Positions 17,581-26,314 of a stretch of 64,000 bases of DNA are shown here, in pieces. A program made the position numbers and the translations under genes. The stretch lies in assembly GCA_036501515.1 (NCBI GenBank), contig DASYAD010000257.1, positions 12,541 to 76,540 of the forward strand, in the 5' to 3' direction. How positions within the stretch are numbered: position 1 is the stretch's first letter; every line of letters starts with the position of its first letter. The notes beneath the pieces were generated by a model. That model was not told the DNA's origin, did no database searches, and worked only from the letters and a program-made list of their open reading frames with translations. This DNA comes from Trebonia sp036501515. GTDB lineage: Bacteria > Actinomycetota > Actinomycetes > Streptosporangiales > Streptosporangiaceae.

Positions 17581-18867
17581 ATGGTGAAGGGCCAGTTCGC
17601 GATCTTGGGTAAGCGCACCTTCCGGCATCTCTTCCTGGCCCAGGCCGTCTCCTGGCTTGGCACGGCGATCGCGCCGATCGCCCTGGCGTTCGCGGTGCTC
17701 GGCCGGCCGGGCGGCTCGGCGACGAGCCTCGGGCTCATCCTGGGGTGCCAGGCAGGCGCTGTCGTCGCGTTCCTGCTCGTCGGCGGGGTTCTCGGCGACC
17801 GGTTCTCGCGCTACCGGCTGCTGGTCGGCGCTGATCTGCTCGCGTTCACCGCCCAGGGCGCCATCGCCGGGCTGTTCATCGCCGGCACCGCGCCACTCGG
17901 GCTGATCGCCGCGCTGGCCGCGGTCGGCGGCGCGGCTGAGGGCATCTCCTATCCGTGCCTGCGCGGCCTGATCCCCCAGGTCGTGGACGGCCCGCAGCTG
18001 CAGTCCGCGAACGCGCTCATCCGCCTGGCCCAGAACTCCGCCAGCCTGGTCGGCGCCTCGATATCGGGATTGCTGGTGGTAGGCGTGGGCGCCGGCTGGG
18101 GGCTGGCGGTCGATGCCGTGACGTTCCTGCTGTCGGCGGGACTCGTGCTGACCTCCCGGGCGCCGCGGGCCCGGGTCGCCGAGGGGGCCGTGCAGATCCT
18201 GGCCGAGCTTCGGGACGGGTGGCGGGAAATCCGCGCGCGGCAGTGGCTGTGGGTGTGCATCGCCCAGTTCACCGTCGTGAACCTCTGCCTGTCGCCCAGC
18301 ATCAACGTGCTCGGCCCCGTCGTGGCCCGTGAGCACTACGGCGGCGCGCTCGCCTGGTCGGTCATCATCACCGCGCAGGCGGTCGGTCTCATCGCCGGGA
18401 GCCTGCTGGCGATGCGCCTGCGGCCCGCGTTTCCGCTGCTGCTCGCCACCCTCGGCACCTTCGCCTTCGTGCCGCCGCTCTTCCTGCTGGCGTTCCATGC
18501 GCCTGTATGGCTCGCCGCCACGTCGATGCTGGGCATCGGCGTGGCGATCGACGTGTACGAGGTGCTGTGGCTCACGGCACTGCAGGAGCACATCCCCGCC
18601 GACAAGCTGTCGCGGGTCGCTTCGTGGGACGCCCTGGGCGCTTTCGCGCTCGGCCCGGTCGGCCTGGTCGTCGTCGGCCCGTTGTCCGCCGTCATCGGGG
18701 TCCAGGCCACCTTCATCGGCGCCGGCGGCCTGATAGCCTGCTCCACCCTCGTCGCACTGCTCACCCCGTCCGTCCGCCGGCTGCCCGCCAGACCACCCGT
18801 CAGACCACCCGCAGACGGCATCGAGCCGGAGCCCGGTCCGGACGCCGTACAACAGGCGCCCCGTTGA
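17581..18867 (+). CDS. MFS transporter (drug/macrolide-exporter-like)
   Basis: A 428-residue major-facilitator protein with about 12 hydrophobic segments. The loop after TM2 reads GGVLGDRFSRYRLL, a variant of the MFS motif GxxxDRxGRR. LRGLIPQVVDGPQLQSANAL is typical of the MFS_3/EntS-like exporter group. The ATG at 17581 is preceded by GAAGGAGAGC. Exporters of this type pump hydrophobic small molecules or siderophores; the substrate is not evident. The C-terminus is Pro/Arg-rich. It lacks the catabolic motif and probably does not belong to that regulon. Confidence 0.9.
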   Translation: MVKGQFAILGKRTFRHLFLAQAVSWLGTAIAPIALAFAVLGRPGGSATSLGLILGCQAGAVVAFLLVGGVLGDRFSRYRLLVGADLLAFTAQGAIAGLFIAGTAPLGLIAALAAVGGAAEGISYPCLRGLIPQVVDGPQLQSANALIRLAQNSASLVGASISGLLVVGVGAGWGLAVDAVTFLLSAGLVLTSRAPRARVAEGAVQILAELRDGWREIRARQWLWVCIAQFTVVNLCLSPSINVLGPVVAREHYGGALAWSVIITAQAVGLIAGSLLAMRLRPAFPLLLATLGTFAFVPPLFLLAFHAPVWLAATSMLGIGVAIDVYEVLWLTALQEHIPADKLSRVASWDALGAFALGPVGLVVVGPLSAVIGVQATFIGAGGLIACSTLVALLTPSVRRLPARPPVRPPADGIEPEPGPDAVQQAPR

Positions 18868-18884
18868 TTAACAGCTCACCGCAG

Positions 18885-19001
18885 GTCGCCGGCACACACA
18901 GCTGGTTGATTCAGTGCCGGGGCCGCTGGCCGCTGGCCGCCAGTCGCCGGCACAGACTGCTGGTTGATTCAGTGCCGGCCGCTGGCCGCCGGTCGCTGGC
19001 C
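18885..19001. repeat. Tandem duplication, about 58-bp unit, two copies
   Basis: The first unit starts at 18885 (GTCGCCGGCACA...CTGGTTGATTCAGTGCCGG) and the second at 18943. They differ by small substitutions and a two-base gap in the GGCCGCTGGCC tail. Lies directly after the MFS stop codon. Confidence 0.75.
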
Positions 19002-19078
19002 GCCGGTCGCCGTCCACAGACGCACCTTCAACCGCCGAGGTCCCAATGGAAACACTTAATGCCAGGCCAAGGAAAGAT

Positions 19079-19137
19079 CTTGGAAACTTTTTCGCATATA
19101 GTCCATAAGAGTTTCCAATTAGCAAAAAGGTTCCAAG
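19079..19137. repeat. AT-rich inverted repeat
   Basis: The left arm 19079-19092 (CTTGGAAACTTTTT) pairs with the right arm 19124-19137 with one mismatch. An additional GTTTCCAA lies between them. The surrounding 100 bases are markedly AT-rich for this genome. It may be the terminal remnant of a mobile element or a regulatory structure. Confidence 0.55.
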
Positions 19138-19156
19138 ATAATCGCACCTCGCTGCT

Positions 19157-19404
19157 GATAACAGCAAGAAACGCAGGGTGCGCCGCACTCGCCAGTGGCT
19201 CCGCTTCCGATGACAGCAAGAAGCGGCGGGGAGTGCCGCATTACTCGTCCCTCAGCGCTTCCACGTTGATAACAGCAAGAAGCGGCTAGGGTGTGCCGCA
19301 CTTTGCCCCCGCCGCTCCTGCGCCTGGGAACGCGAGAAGCGGCGGGGGTTGTGTCACGCCGGCCCCGGGCGCGATAACAGCAAGAAGCGGCGGGGTGTGC
19401 CGCG
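19157..19404 (+). repeat. Cluster of four to five degenerate GATAACAGCAAGAAGCG repeats
   Basis: Copies begin at 19157, 19209, 19268 and 19373, with a weak one near 19326. Each has GATAACAGCAAGAAGCG followed by a G-rich run and GTGCCGCA, about 32 bases in all. They are separated by 13-27 variable bases. The unit also occurs at 2726, 2834 and 4685. The divergence and irregular spacing argue against CRISPR. No gene is encoded here; the interval reaches the 3' end of the aldehyde dehydrogenase. Confidence 0.7.
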
Positions 19405-19427
19405 CGGGAAGCTCCTTCCCGGCGCGC

Positions 19428-20891
19428 TTACGGGTGGAGGGCGGGCGGCAGGCCGATGCTGCGGGGCTCGAGGAAGCTGCGCAGCCCCTCGGGGCCCAGC
19501 TCCCGGCCGAGGCCGGACTCGCGGAAGCCGCCGAAGGGGACCAGCGGGAACGGCGGGTAGCTGCCGTTGACCGCGATGCTCCCGGTACGGACGCCGCGGG
19601 CGACGCGCAGCGCCCGGGCGGGGTCGTCCGCCCACACACCGCCGGACAGGCCGTAAGGCGAGTCGTTGGCGATACGGACGGCCTCGTCCTCGTCGGCGTA
19701 GGGGATCAGGCACAGCACCGGCCCGAAGATCTCCTCGCGGGCCACCCGCATCGAGTTGTCCACGTCGGCCAGGATCGTGGGCTCCACGTACCAGCCGCGC
19801 GGCAGGTCCGCGGGGCGCCCGCCGCCGGCCGCCACCCGGGCGCCGGCTGCGACGCCCAGCGCGATGTAGCCCTCGACCCGGGTCCGCTGGCGTTCGGCCA
19901 CCAGGGGGCCGACCAGCGTCTTCGGGTCGTGCGGGTCGCCTACCGTGATGTGCGCGGCGGTCGCGGCGGCGGCCTCGACCGCGGTCGCGTACAGCGGCCG
20001 CGGCACCAGGATGCGGGTGTGCGCCCCGCAGACCTGGCCGGCCATGTGCATGGCGCCGTGCACGATCTTGTCGAGGACGGCCGGCACGTCGGCGTCGTCG
20101 AGCACGATCGCGGCCGACTTGCCGCCGAGCTCGAGCGAGACTCGCTTGACCTGCTCGCCGCACAGGCTCATGATCCGCCTGCCCGCCCCGGTCGACCCGG
20201 TGAAGGCGATCTTGTCCACGCCCGGATGCTTGACCAGGTACTCGCCGGTCTCCCGGCCGGCCGGGAGCACGCTGAGCACCCCGCGCGGCACGCCCGCCTC
20301 TTCCAGCGCCTCGGCCAGGATGAAGTTGCTCAGCGGCGCCTCGGGCGCGGGCTTGACCACCACCGCGCAGCCGGCCGCCAGCGCGGGCGCGACCTTCCAG
20401 GCGGACAGGGTCAGCGGCGAGTTCCACGGGATGATGGCCACGACCACGCCAACCGGCTCGTTGGTGACGAGCCCGGCCCGCGCCCCGGCCACCACGGTCC
20501 GCTCGAACTCGAACTCCCTGATCAGGCCCGCGTAGTAGTCGAAGAGGACGGCGACGAGCCCGGTCTGCCCGGCCGGCGCCTGGCTGATCGCGCAGCCCAT
20601 CTCGTCGACGGTGACCGCGGTGATGTCCGCCTCGCGCTTGCGCAGGCAGGCGGCTGCCCGGGTCAGCACGTCGGCCCGTTCGGCGGGCGTCATCCGCGGC
20701 CACGGACCGTGGTCGAAGGCCTCCCGCGCGGCGGCGACCGCCCGGTCGGCGTCCGCCGTGCTGGCCAGCGTGACCTCGCCGACGACCTCCTCGGTCGACG
20801 GCGAGACGACGCCGAAGCGCTCGCCGCCCGCCGACGCCTCCCAGGCGCCGCCGATGAAAAGCTCCCGCCGGTACATCAGCCGGTCGTCCAC
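19428..20891 (-). CDS. NAD(P)-dependent aldehyde dehydrogenase
   Basis: A 487-residue ALDH. IIPWNSPLTLSAWK and KPAPEAPLSNF form the cofactor site, LELGGKSA holds the general-base Glu and MAGQVCGAHTR the catalytic Cys. FGGFRESGLGRELG is the usual C-terminal block. The GTG at 20891 follows GGAGG by four bases. It is only moderately similar to the ALDH at 6859-8352, so the two probably handle different aldehydes. A palindromic operator overlaps its promoter, with a -10-like TAGAAT at 20943-20938. Confidence 0.93.
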   Translation of the reverse strand: MDDRLMYRRELFIGGAWEASAGGERFGVVSPSTEEVVGEVTLASTADADRAVAAAREAFDHGPWPRMTPAERADVLTRAAACLRKREADITAVTVDEMGCAISQAPAGQTGLVAVLFDYYAGLIREFEFERTVVAGARAGLVTNEPVGVVVAIIPWNSPLTLSAWKVAPALAAGCAVVVKPAPEAPLSNFILAEALEEAGVPRGVLSVLPAGRETGEYLVKHPGVDKIAFTGSTGAGRRIMSLCGEQVKRVSLELGGKSAAIVLDDADVPAVLDKIVHGAMHMAGQVCGAHTRILVPRPLYATAVEAAAATAAHITVGDPHDPKTLVGPLVAERQRTRVEGYIALGVAAGARVAAGGGRPADLPRGWYVEPTILADVDNSMRVAREEIFGPVLCLIPYADEDEAVRIANDSPYGLSGGVWADDPARALRVARGVRTGSIAVNGSYPPFPLVPFGGFRESGLGRELGPEGLRSFLEPRSIGLPPALHP

Positions 20892-20937
20892 GCTGCCTCC
20901 GCCTGTCCGTGCATCTCGCCAGTACGCCAACCGTAAC

Positions 20938-20961
20938 ATTCTAAGTGAACGTTCGCTATCT
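20938..20961 (-). promoter_or_regulatory. Operator in the ALDH promoter, overlapping the racemase stop
   Basis: TAAGTGAACGTTCGCTATC on the plus strand is a clean copy of the palindrome. On the minus strand it fills the spacer just before TAGAAT (20943-20938), a good -10 box about 45 bases upstream of the ALDH start. It also covers the racemase stop codon (20962-20960). Confidence 0.6.
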
Positions 20962-22249
20962 AATGCGGGGCGGGCACCGCCGCCTGGACGACGGCGCCCG
21001 CGTCAAGCAGCGCGCTGACCTCCGCCCCGCCGAAGCCCCAGTCGCGCAAGATCTCCGTGGTCTGCTCGCCCGGCGCGGACGGCAGGGCCGGCTGCCCGGC
21101 CGGGGTCCGGCTGAACCGGGGCGCGGGGGAAGGCTGCACGACGCCGTCCACCGTGCTGAACGTCCCGTGCGCCACGTTGTGCGGGTGCGCCGGGGCCTCG
21201 GCCATCGTCAGCACCGGCGCGAAGCAGGTGTTGGTCCCCTCGAGCAGCGCGCACCACTCGGCGAAGGGCCGGCTCTTGAACACCGCCGCGAGCAGGTCCT
21301 TGCCGTCCGGCCAGGTCGCGGGCTCGGACTGGCCGCGCAGCAGCTCCGCCTTCCGCTCGCCGAGCCCGATCCTGTCGAGCAGTTCCGCGTAGAACTGGGG
21401 CTCGCCGCAGCCGATCGTCACGTACCGTCCGTCGGACGTCTCGTAGACGTTGTAGAACGGGGCGCCCAGGTCGAGCACGTTGGTGCCTGGCACGTCGGAC
21501 CACAGGCCCTCGGCCCGCATGCCGTGGAACAGCGTGGTCAGCAGCGCCACCCCGTCGATCATGGACGCGTCCACGACCTGCCCGCGGCCGGACAGCGACC
21601 GCTCGACCAGGGCGCTGAGGATGCCGGTGACGATCAGCATGCCGCCGCCGCCGTAGTCGCCGAGCAGGTTGAGCGGCGGCGCGGGCGGCTGCCCGTCCCT
21701 GCGCAGCGGGTCGAGCGCGCCGGCGAGCGCGACGTAGTTGATGTCGTGGCCTGGGGTGCTGGCGTACGTTCCCTCGCGCCCCCAGCCGCTGATCCGCGCG
21801 TAGACCAGCCGCGGGTTGCGGTCGTGGCAGGCGTCGGGCCCGAGGCCGAGGCGCTCGGCGACGCCGGGGCGGAAGCCTTCAAGCAGCACGTCGGCCTGGT
21901 CGACGAGGCGGAGCATCGCCGCCGTCCCTTCGGGGTGCTTGAGGTCGACGGCGAGCGACCGGCGCCCGCGGGCCACCAGGTCGAGGCGGCGGCGCCCGGC
22001 GATCATCCGCTGCATCGCGTTCTCGCCGTCATCGCCAGACGCCCCGCCGCCAGCCGCCCCGCTGCCAGACACGACGCCGCCGGGCGCAGCGCCGCCAGGC
22101 GTCGCACCGCCAGGCACGCCGGGCACGTCGCCCGCCCGCGCGACCCTGATCACGTCAGCGCCCAGGTCAGCCAGCATCATCGCGGCGAACGGCCCCGGCC
22201 CCCGGCCCTGCAGCTCGACTACCCGTACCCCGGTCAGCGGTCCGGCCAT
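20960..22249 (-). CDS. Alpha-methylacyl-CoA racemase-like family III CoA-transferase
   Basis: A 429-residue CaiB/BaiF-family protein. GHDINYVALAGAL and LLGDYGGGGM carry the His and Asp that act as acid/base in alpha-methylacyl-CoA racemases, favouring racemase over CoA-transfer. Such enzymes epimerise 2-methyl-branched acyl-CoAs in sterol and isoprenoid side-chain degradation. An unusual Gly/Pro/Ala-rich insertion occupies about residues 41-75, between the N-terminal strand and GRRRLDL. The ATG at 22249 has a GGGGAAG site. It is divergent from the fused CoA-transferase gene, with two operator-like motifs between. Confidence 0.88.
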   Translation of the reverse strand: MAGPLTGVRVVELQGRGPGPFAAMMLADLGADVIRVARAGDVPGVPGGATPGGAAPGGVVSGSGAAGGGASGDDGENAMQRMIAGRRRLDLVARGRRSLAVDLKHPEGTAAMLRLVDQADVLLEGFRPGVAERLGLGPDACHDRNPRLVYARISGWGREGTYASTPGHDINYVALAGALDPLRRDGQPPAPPLNLLGDYGGGGMLIVTGILSALVERSLSGRGQVVDASMIDGVALLTTLFHGMRAEGLWSDVPGTNVLDLGAPFYNVYETSDGRYVTIGCGEPQFYAELLDRIGLGERKAELLRGQSEPATWPDGKDLLAAVFKSRPFAEWCALLEGTNTCFAPVLTMAEAPAHPHNVAHGTFSTVDGVVQPSPAPRFSRTPAGQPALPSAPGEQTTEILRDWGFGGAEVSALLDAGAVVQAAVPAPH

Positions 22250-22283
22250 GTGCTTCCCCCCTCGTCGTGATCGCGCTTGAAAA

Positions 22284-22303
22284 GGAAGCGCTCACTTATA
22301 TTG
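22284..22303 (-). promoter_or_regulatory. Putative operator upstream of the racemase
   Basis: GGAAGCGCTCACTTATATTG. The minus-strand reading, TATAAGTGAGCGCTTCC, matches the palindrome and lies about 35 bases before the racemase start. Confidence 0.5.
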
Positions 22304-22307
22304 CCAC

Positions 22308-22336
22308 TTTCGTGGGAAGTGAGTCTTTGCTATTTT
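22308..22336 (+). promoter_or_regulatory. Operator/promoter of the fused CoA-transferase, likely leaderless
   Basis: AAGTGAGTCTTTGCTATTTT contains a palindrome copy ending in TATTTT (22331-22336), a -10-like box. TTTCGT lies 17 bases upstream. Transcription would begin about at the ATG at 22343, so the message may be leaderless, which explains the missing ribosome binding site. Confidence 0.45.
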
Positions 22337-22342
22337 CAAGCC

Positions 22343-24937
22343 ATGCCCGGTGATCAGGTTATGAGCTCGGCGGCAGGCAGCGCGGAACCGTCGGCGGACG
22401 GGCAGCCGTGCGCCGGCCTGACGGTGGCCGAACTCGCGGTCGGCGCCAGCGACCTGGGCCTCGGACTGGCGGGCGGGCTGCCGGGCCGTATCCTGGCCGA
22501 CCTGGGCGCGACGGTCATCCGCGTTGTCGGCCGGCAGTCGCCGCCGATCGACGCGGACGTGCCGTGGGGCCGTGCCTGGCACCGGGACAAGAAGGTGGCC
22601 GCCACCGATGACAGTGACGAGGCATTCGCCGTGGCGCGCGAGGCCGACGTGGTGCTCGCCTACGGGCCCGAGGAACTCGTCGAGGCGCGCGGCCTCGGCT
22701 ACCGCGATGTCAGCGCGGTGAACCCGGCCGTGGTGTACGCCCGCTGCCGTCCGAGCCGGGCCGGCTGGGGCACCGCGCCTGACTTCGGCTTGCTGGTTGA
22801 GGCGCGGTCCGGATTCTGCACCCAGCTGGCGGGACACCGGGCGGGACCGATCTTCGTGGACGTGCGGGCGCCGGGGATGGGCACCGCCGCGCTGCTGACC
22901 ACATCCGTGCTCGGGCTGCTCTACCGCCGCGCCGTCACCGGTCGCGGCGGCTGGGCGGAGACCTCGCTGTACGACGGGATGCTGGCCACCCTCGGCTGCA
23001 TGATCGGCCGGTCGGAGCGGGCCGCGCCGCACATCGAGGGGTACTGGGAGAAGGGCTCGACGTTCCCGAACTTCCTCTACCGCTGCGCGGACGGGGAACT
23101 GCTCCAGGTGTGGTTCGGCGGCAAGGGCATGTACGCGAAGCTGATCGCGGTGCTTGGCGACGAGCCGAGCAGCGAGGGCTACTACAGCGACCAGACCACC
23201 GGCAAGCTCGGCGAGCGGGCCCGGCGCTGGGGCTCGTTCTTCTCGACCAGGACCCGGGCGGAGTGGATCAGGCTGCTGCGGCAGGCGGGGGTCGCCTGCG
23301 AGCCCGTGCTCGGCCCGGGTGAGATCCTGGCCGACCCGCACCTGGCGGAAACCGGCCTCGCCCTGCGCGCCGCCGACGGATCGCACGACGATGTCGTCGT
23401 CGGCTCGCCGATTTCGGTGCTCCCCATCCAGGCATCATCCCGAACGGGTGCGGCTGACACCGTCCCGCCAGCCGCCCCGCCCCGGCCGGGCGGGCCGGCG
23501 GAGTCCGGTGCCCCGGCTCGGCCGCTGGTGCCCGCAGCCGCGCGCCGCTCGTCGCCGGGAGATCGCGGCGGCGGCCGCGCGGAGCAAGCTCTCGTTCGGG
23601 ATAACGGCGGGTTGCTCTCCGGGCTGCGGGTGGTGGACTTCTCCGCGTTCGTGGCCGGGCCGCTGGCGGCCGAGGTCCTCGCCGACCTCGGCGCCGACGT
23701 GATCAAGGTGGAGCCGCCCGCCGGCGAGGCGATGCGGGCGGCCGCCTACGCGGTGGCCGCCTGCCAGCGGGGCAAGCGCAGCCTGGCCCTCGACATCAGC
23801 GCCCCCGAGGCCAGGCCTGCCGTCGAACGGCTGCTCAGCCAGGCCGACGTGGTGCTGCACAACTTCCGGGTCGGGGTGGCGGAACGGCTCGGGATCGACG
23901 CGGCGACCGTCGCCCGGCTGAACCCGCGGGCGGTGTACTGCCACGCCAGCGCGTTCGGCAGCACCGGGCGGCGGGCGAAGTTCCCTGGCAACGACGCGCT
24001 CATGGAGGCGGTCACCGGCACCGAGCGGGCGATCGGCGGGGCGGGCAACGACCCGATCGCGGCGACATGGATACCGATCGACATCACCGGCGGCTGGCTG
24101 GCCGCGGCGGGCATGCTGGCGGGCCTGTACGCCCGGGGGAGCGGCGACGACGGCCAGCGGGTGGAGACGAGCCTGCTCGGTGCGGGGATCTTGCTGCACA
24201 GCGGGGTGTTCCTGCGCGACGGCGCGCTGGTGCCCGGTCCTGTGCTCGACGGCGGGCAGACCGGCTACGGCCCGGGCTACCGGATTTACCGGGGGAGCGA
24301 CGACGCCTGGTTCGCGCTCGTGGTGCCCACGCCTGAGGACTGGCGGCGGTTGGCCGTCACGCTGCGGGACGCGCCGCCGCCGGAGACGGGCGCGCCGGTG
24401 CCTGCGGCCAGCGCGTCGCTGCCGGAGACCTATGCGCCGCTGCGCGGCGGGGCCGCCGATACCGAGGCGGTCGAAGCCGAGACGGTGCTCGAGGCGGCGT
24501 TCGCGCAAGCGCCGGCGGCCGCGTGGGCGGCCAGGCTGCAGGCGGCCGGGCTGCTGGCCGAGCTTGTCAGGCCGCTGGACCGGGACGCGTTCCGCCGCGG
24601 CATCCTCGATGACCAGGTCAACCGCCAGCTGAACCGGGTGGTGACCTTCCCGACCGACGAGTGGGGCAAGTTCGAGCAGATCGGTCCGCTGCTGCGGTGC
24701 GGCCCGGCTGCCGGGACCGGCCCGCGGCTGATGCTGCCGGGCATCGGCGAGCACACCGAAGAGGTGCTGCGCGAGCTGGGGCTGTCCGCCGCTGCGATCG
24801 CGGCGCTGCTGGAGGCCAAGCTGGCCGTGCAGCTTGGCGGGTTACCCGGCCGCTCACCCGGCCCGCTTATCCGGCCGGCCCGGCTCGCCTGCCCGGGCCG
24901 CTTACTCAGCCAACTGCCCAGAAGGGGTGTCGCATGA
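22343..24937 (+). CDS. Tandem-fused family III CoA-transferase (CaiB/BaiF twice)
   Basis: An 864-residue protein with two CaiB/BaiF domains. The first (about residues 20-370) has ADLGATVIRVVGR and PDFGLLVEARSGF; the second (from about 423) has ADLGADVIKVEPP, VLHNFRVGVAERLG and GNDALMEAVTG. Each half keeps an Asp at the position of the family's CoA-accepting Asp. A Pro/Ala-rich linker of about 50 residues joins them. Family III enzymes are normally interlocked dimers, so a fused dimer is plausible. The ATG at 22343 is chosen; no clear binding site precedes it. The stop overlaps the ADH start (ATGA). A paralogue is at 49605-51935. Confidence 0.9.
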   Translation: MPGDQVMSSAAGSAEPSADGQPCAGLTVAELAVGASDLGLGLAGGLPGRILADLGATVIRVVGRQSPPIDADVPWGRAWHRDKKVAATDDSDEAFAVAREADVVLAYGPEELVEARGLGYRDVSAVNPAVVYARCRPSRAGWGTAPDFGLLVEARSGFCTQLAGHRAGPIFVDVRAPGMGTAALLTTSVLGLLYRRAVTGRGGWAETSLYDGMLATLGCMIGRSERAAPHIEGYWEKGSTFPNFLYRCADGELLQVWFGGKGMYAKLIAVLGDEPSSEGYYSDQTTGKLGERARRWGSFFSTRTRAEWIRLLRQAGVACEPVLGPGEILADPHLAETGLALRAADGSHDDVVVGSPISVLPIQASSRTGAADTVPPAAPPRPGGPAESGAPARPLVPAAARRSSPGDRGGGRAEQALVRDNGGLLSGLRVVDFSAFVAGPLAAEVLADLGADVIKVEPPAGEAMRAAAYAVAACQRGKRSLALDISAPEARPAVERLLSQADVVLHNFRVGVAERLGIDAATVARLNPRAVYCHASAFGSTGRRAKFPGNDALMEAVTGTERAIGGAGNDPIAATWIPIDITGGWLAAAGMLAGLYARGSGDDGQRVETSLLGAGILLHSGVFLRDGALVPGPVLDGGQTGYGPGYRIYRGSDDAWFALVVPTPEDWRRLAVTLRDAPPPETGAPVPAASASLPETYAPLRGGAADTEAVEAETVLEAAFAQAPAAAWAARLQAAGLLAELVRPLDRDAFRRGILDDQVNRQLNRVVTFPTDEWGKFEQIGPLLRCGPAAGTGPRLMLPGIGEHTEEVLRELGLSAAAIAALLEAKLAVQLGGLPGRSPGPLIRPARLACPGRLLSQLPRRGVA

Positions 24938-26007
24938 AGGTAGCCGTCGCCTACGAGGCGGGCCAGCCGCTGGTGATCGAAGACCTGCCGGTCCCGGACA
25001 TCGGCCCGCGCGACGTGCTCGTGCGGATCAGCGCGAGCGGCATCTGTCACACCGACCTGCACGTGATCGAGGGCAAGTCGGCGCTTCCGCTGCCGATCGT
25101 GCCGGGCCATGAGGCGTGCGGCATCGTCGAGGAGACCGGCCGTGAGGTGCGGCGGGTGAAGCCAGGGGACCGGGTGCTGGCGTCGGTCGCGCCCGCCTGC
25201 GGCGAGTGCTGGTGGTGCGTCAACGGCATGTCCAACCATTGCGAGCTCAACGCGTCCAAGGCCGCGCCGCGCCTTCACCTGCCTGATGGCCGGATGGCCG
25301 GCGCGGTGTGCGGCTGCGGCACCTTCGCCGAGGCCATGGTCGTGCGCGAGGCGTCGCTCGTTCCTGTCAGCACCAGCCTGGGCGACGAGGAACTGGCCCT
25401 GCTCGGCTGCGGCGTGACCACCGGCCTGGCGGCGGTGCTCAACACGGCCCAGGTGCGGCCCGGGTCCAGCGTCGCCGTGATCGGCTGCGGCGGCGTCGGG
25501 CAGTCGGTCATCCAGGGGGCCCGCATCGCCGGCGCCGCGGTGATCATCGCCATCGACCCGGTGCGCGACCGGCGCGAGGGCAGCCTCGGCGTGGGCGCGA
25601 CGCACGCGGTCGACCCGGCCGACGGCAACCCCGTCGAGCAGGTACGCGCGCTGACCCACGGCCGCGGGGCCGACTACTCCTTCGAGGTCGTCGGCCGCCC
25701 CGGACTCATGGTCCAGGCGTTCGAGATGGCCCGTACGGCCGGCACCGTGACGCTGCTCGGCATGCCGGCGGTGGGCGACACGCTGACGCTGCCTGCCGTC
25801 CAGGCGGTGTTCTCAGGCAAGCGCCTGTGCGGGGCGTCAACGGGCGGGGCGCAGATACTGCGCGACTTCCCGCGCTTTATCGGGCTGGCCGAGGCCGGGC
25901 GACTCGACCTGACCTCCATGGTGTCGCAGCGGATCACGCTCGACGAGATCAACAAGGGCATTGACCTCGTGCACCGCGCCGCGGGGGTCCGCACCGTCAT
26001 TGTGTGA
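24934..26007 (+). CDS. Zinc-dependent alcohol dehydrogenase
   Basis: A 357-residue medium-chain dehydrogenase. ASGICHTDLH and PGHEACG supply catalytic zinc ligands, and CGECWWCVNGMSNHC the four structural-zinc cysteines. IGCGGVGQSVIQGA is the NAD-binding loop. Class III-like length and order. The ATG overlaps the previous stop by four bases and follows GGGG, implying coupled translation with the CoA-transferase. It likely oxidises an alcohol released in the pathway. The 3' end overlaps the convergent ferredoxin gene by 11 bases. Confidence 0.92.
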   Translation: MKVAVAYEAGQPLVIEDLPVPDIGPRDVLVRISASGICHTDLHVIEGKSALPLPIVPGHEACGIVEETGREVRRVKPGDRVLASVAPACGECWWCVNGMSNHCELNASKAAPRLHLPDGRMAGAVCGCGTFAEAMVVREASLVPVSTSLGDEELALLGCGVTTGLAAVLNTAQVRPGSSVAVIGCGGVGQSVIQGARIAGAAVIIAIDPVRDRREGSLGVGATHAVDPADGNPVEQVRALTHGRGADYSFEVVGRPGLMVQAFEMARTAGTVTLLGMPAVGDTLTLPAVQAVFSGKRLCGASTGGAQILRDFPRFIGLAEAGRLDLTSMVSQRITLDEINKGIDLVHRAAGVRTVIV

Positions 26008-26188
26008 CGGTGATGGCCCGCTCGGGACAGTTCGCGGCCGCCTTCTCCACCTGGGCCTCGAACTCGGCCGGAACCGCGGGCAGCAGGACCTCGGCGTTCC
26101 CCTCGTCGTTGAGCGAGAACACTTCCGGGCAGATGTCCCAGCAGCGAGCGTGACCCTGGCAACGGTCGGGATCCACGGTGACGTTCAT
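25997..26188 (-). CDS. 3Fe-4S ferredoxin, P450 redox-partner type
   Basis: A 63-residue ferredoxin with Cys residues in DRCQGHARCWDICPEVF and a distal Cys in NCPERAI. This spacing (C-x5-C-x3-C...CP) fits the small 3Fe-4S or 4Fe-4S ferredoxins that feed electrons to actinobacterial P450s. Four P450 genes lie in this window. The operator-like motif at 26234-26261 covers its promoter. Confidence 0.88.
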   Translation of the reverse strand: MNVTVDPDRCQGHARCWDICPEVFSLNDEGNAEVLLPAVPAEFEAQVEKAAANCPERAITVTQ

Positions 26189-26233
26189 AAGTCCTCATCC
26201 CTCCAGCGAACGGGCAGCCCCGGTTACCCGCCA

Positions 26234-26261
26234 ACTCTAGCAAAGTGAGTGCATACTTCTC
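26234..26261 (-). promoter_or_regulatory. Operator/promoter of the ferredoxin
   Basis: AAAGTGAGTGCATACTTCTC. On the minus strand the half-sites are followed by TTTGCTAGAGT, in which TAGAGT is a -10-like box also seen at the P450 promoter 8436-8460. Confidence 0.55.
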
Positions 26262-26314
26262 TGCTGCGGGCCGGGTGGAACTTACCCGGGCCGGCTCCGC
26301 CTGGCGCGGCCGGG

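Noticed and set aside
19157..19404. CRISPR array
   Set aside because: Repeats differ from each other, spacing ranges from 47 to 59 bases, no cas genes are near, and copies occur singly elsewhere (2726, 4685).
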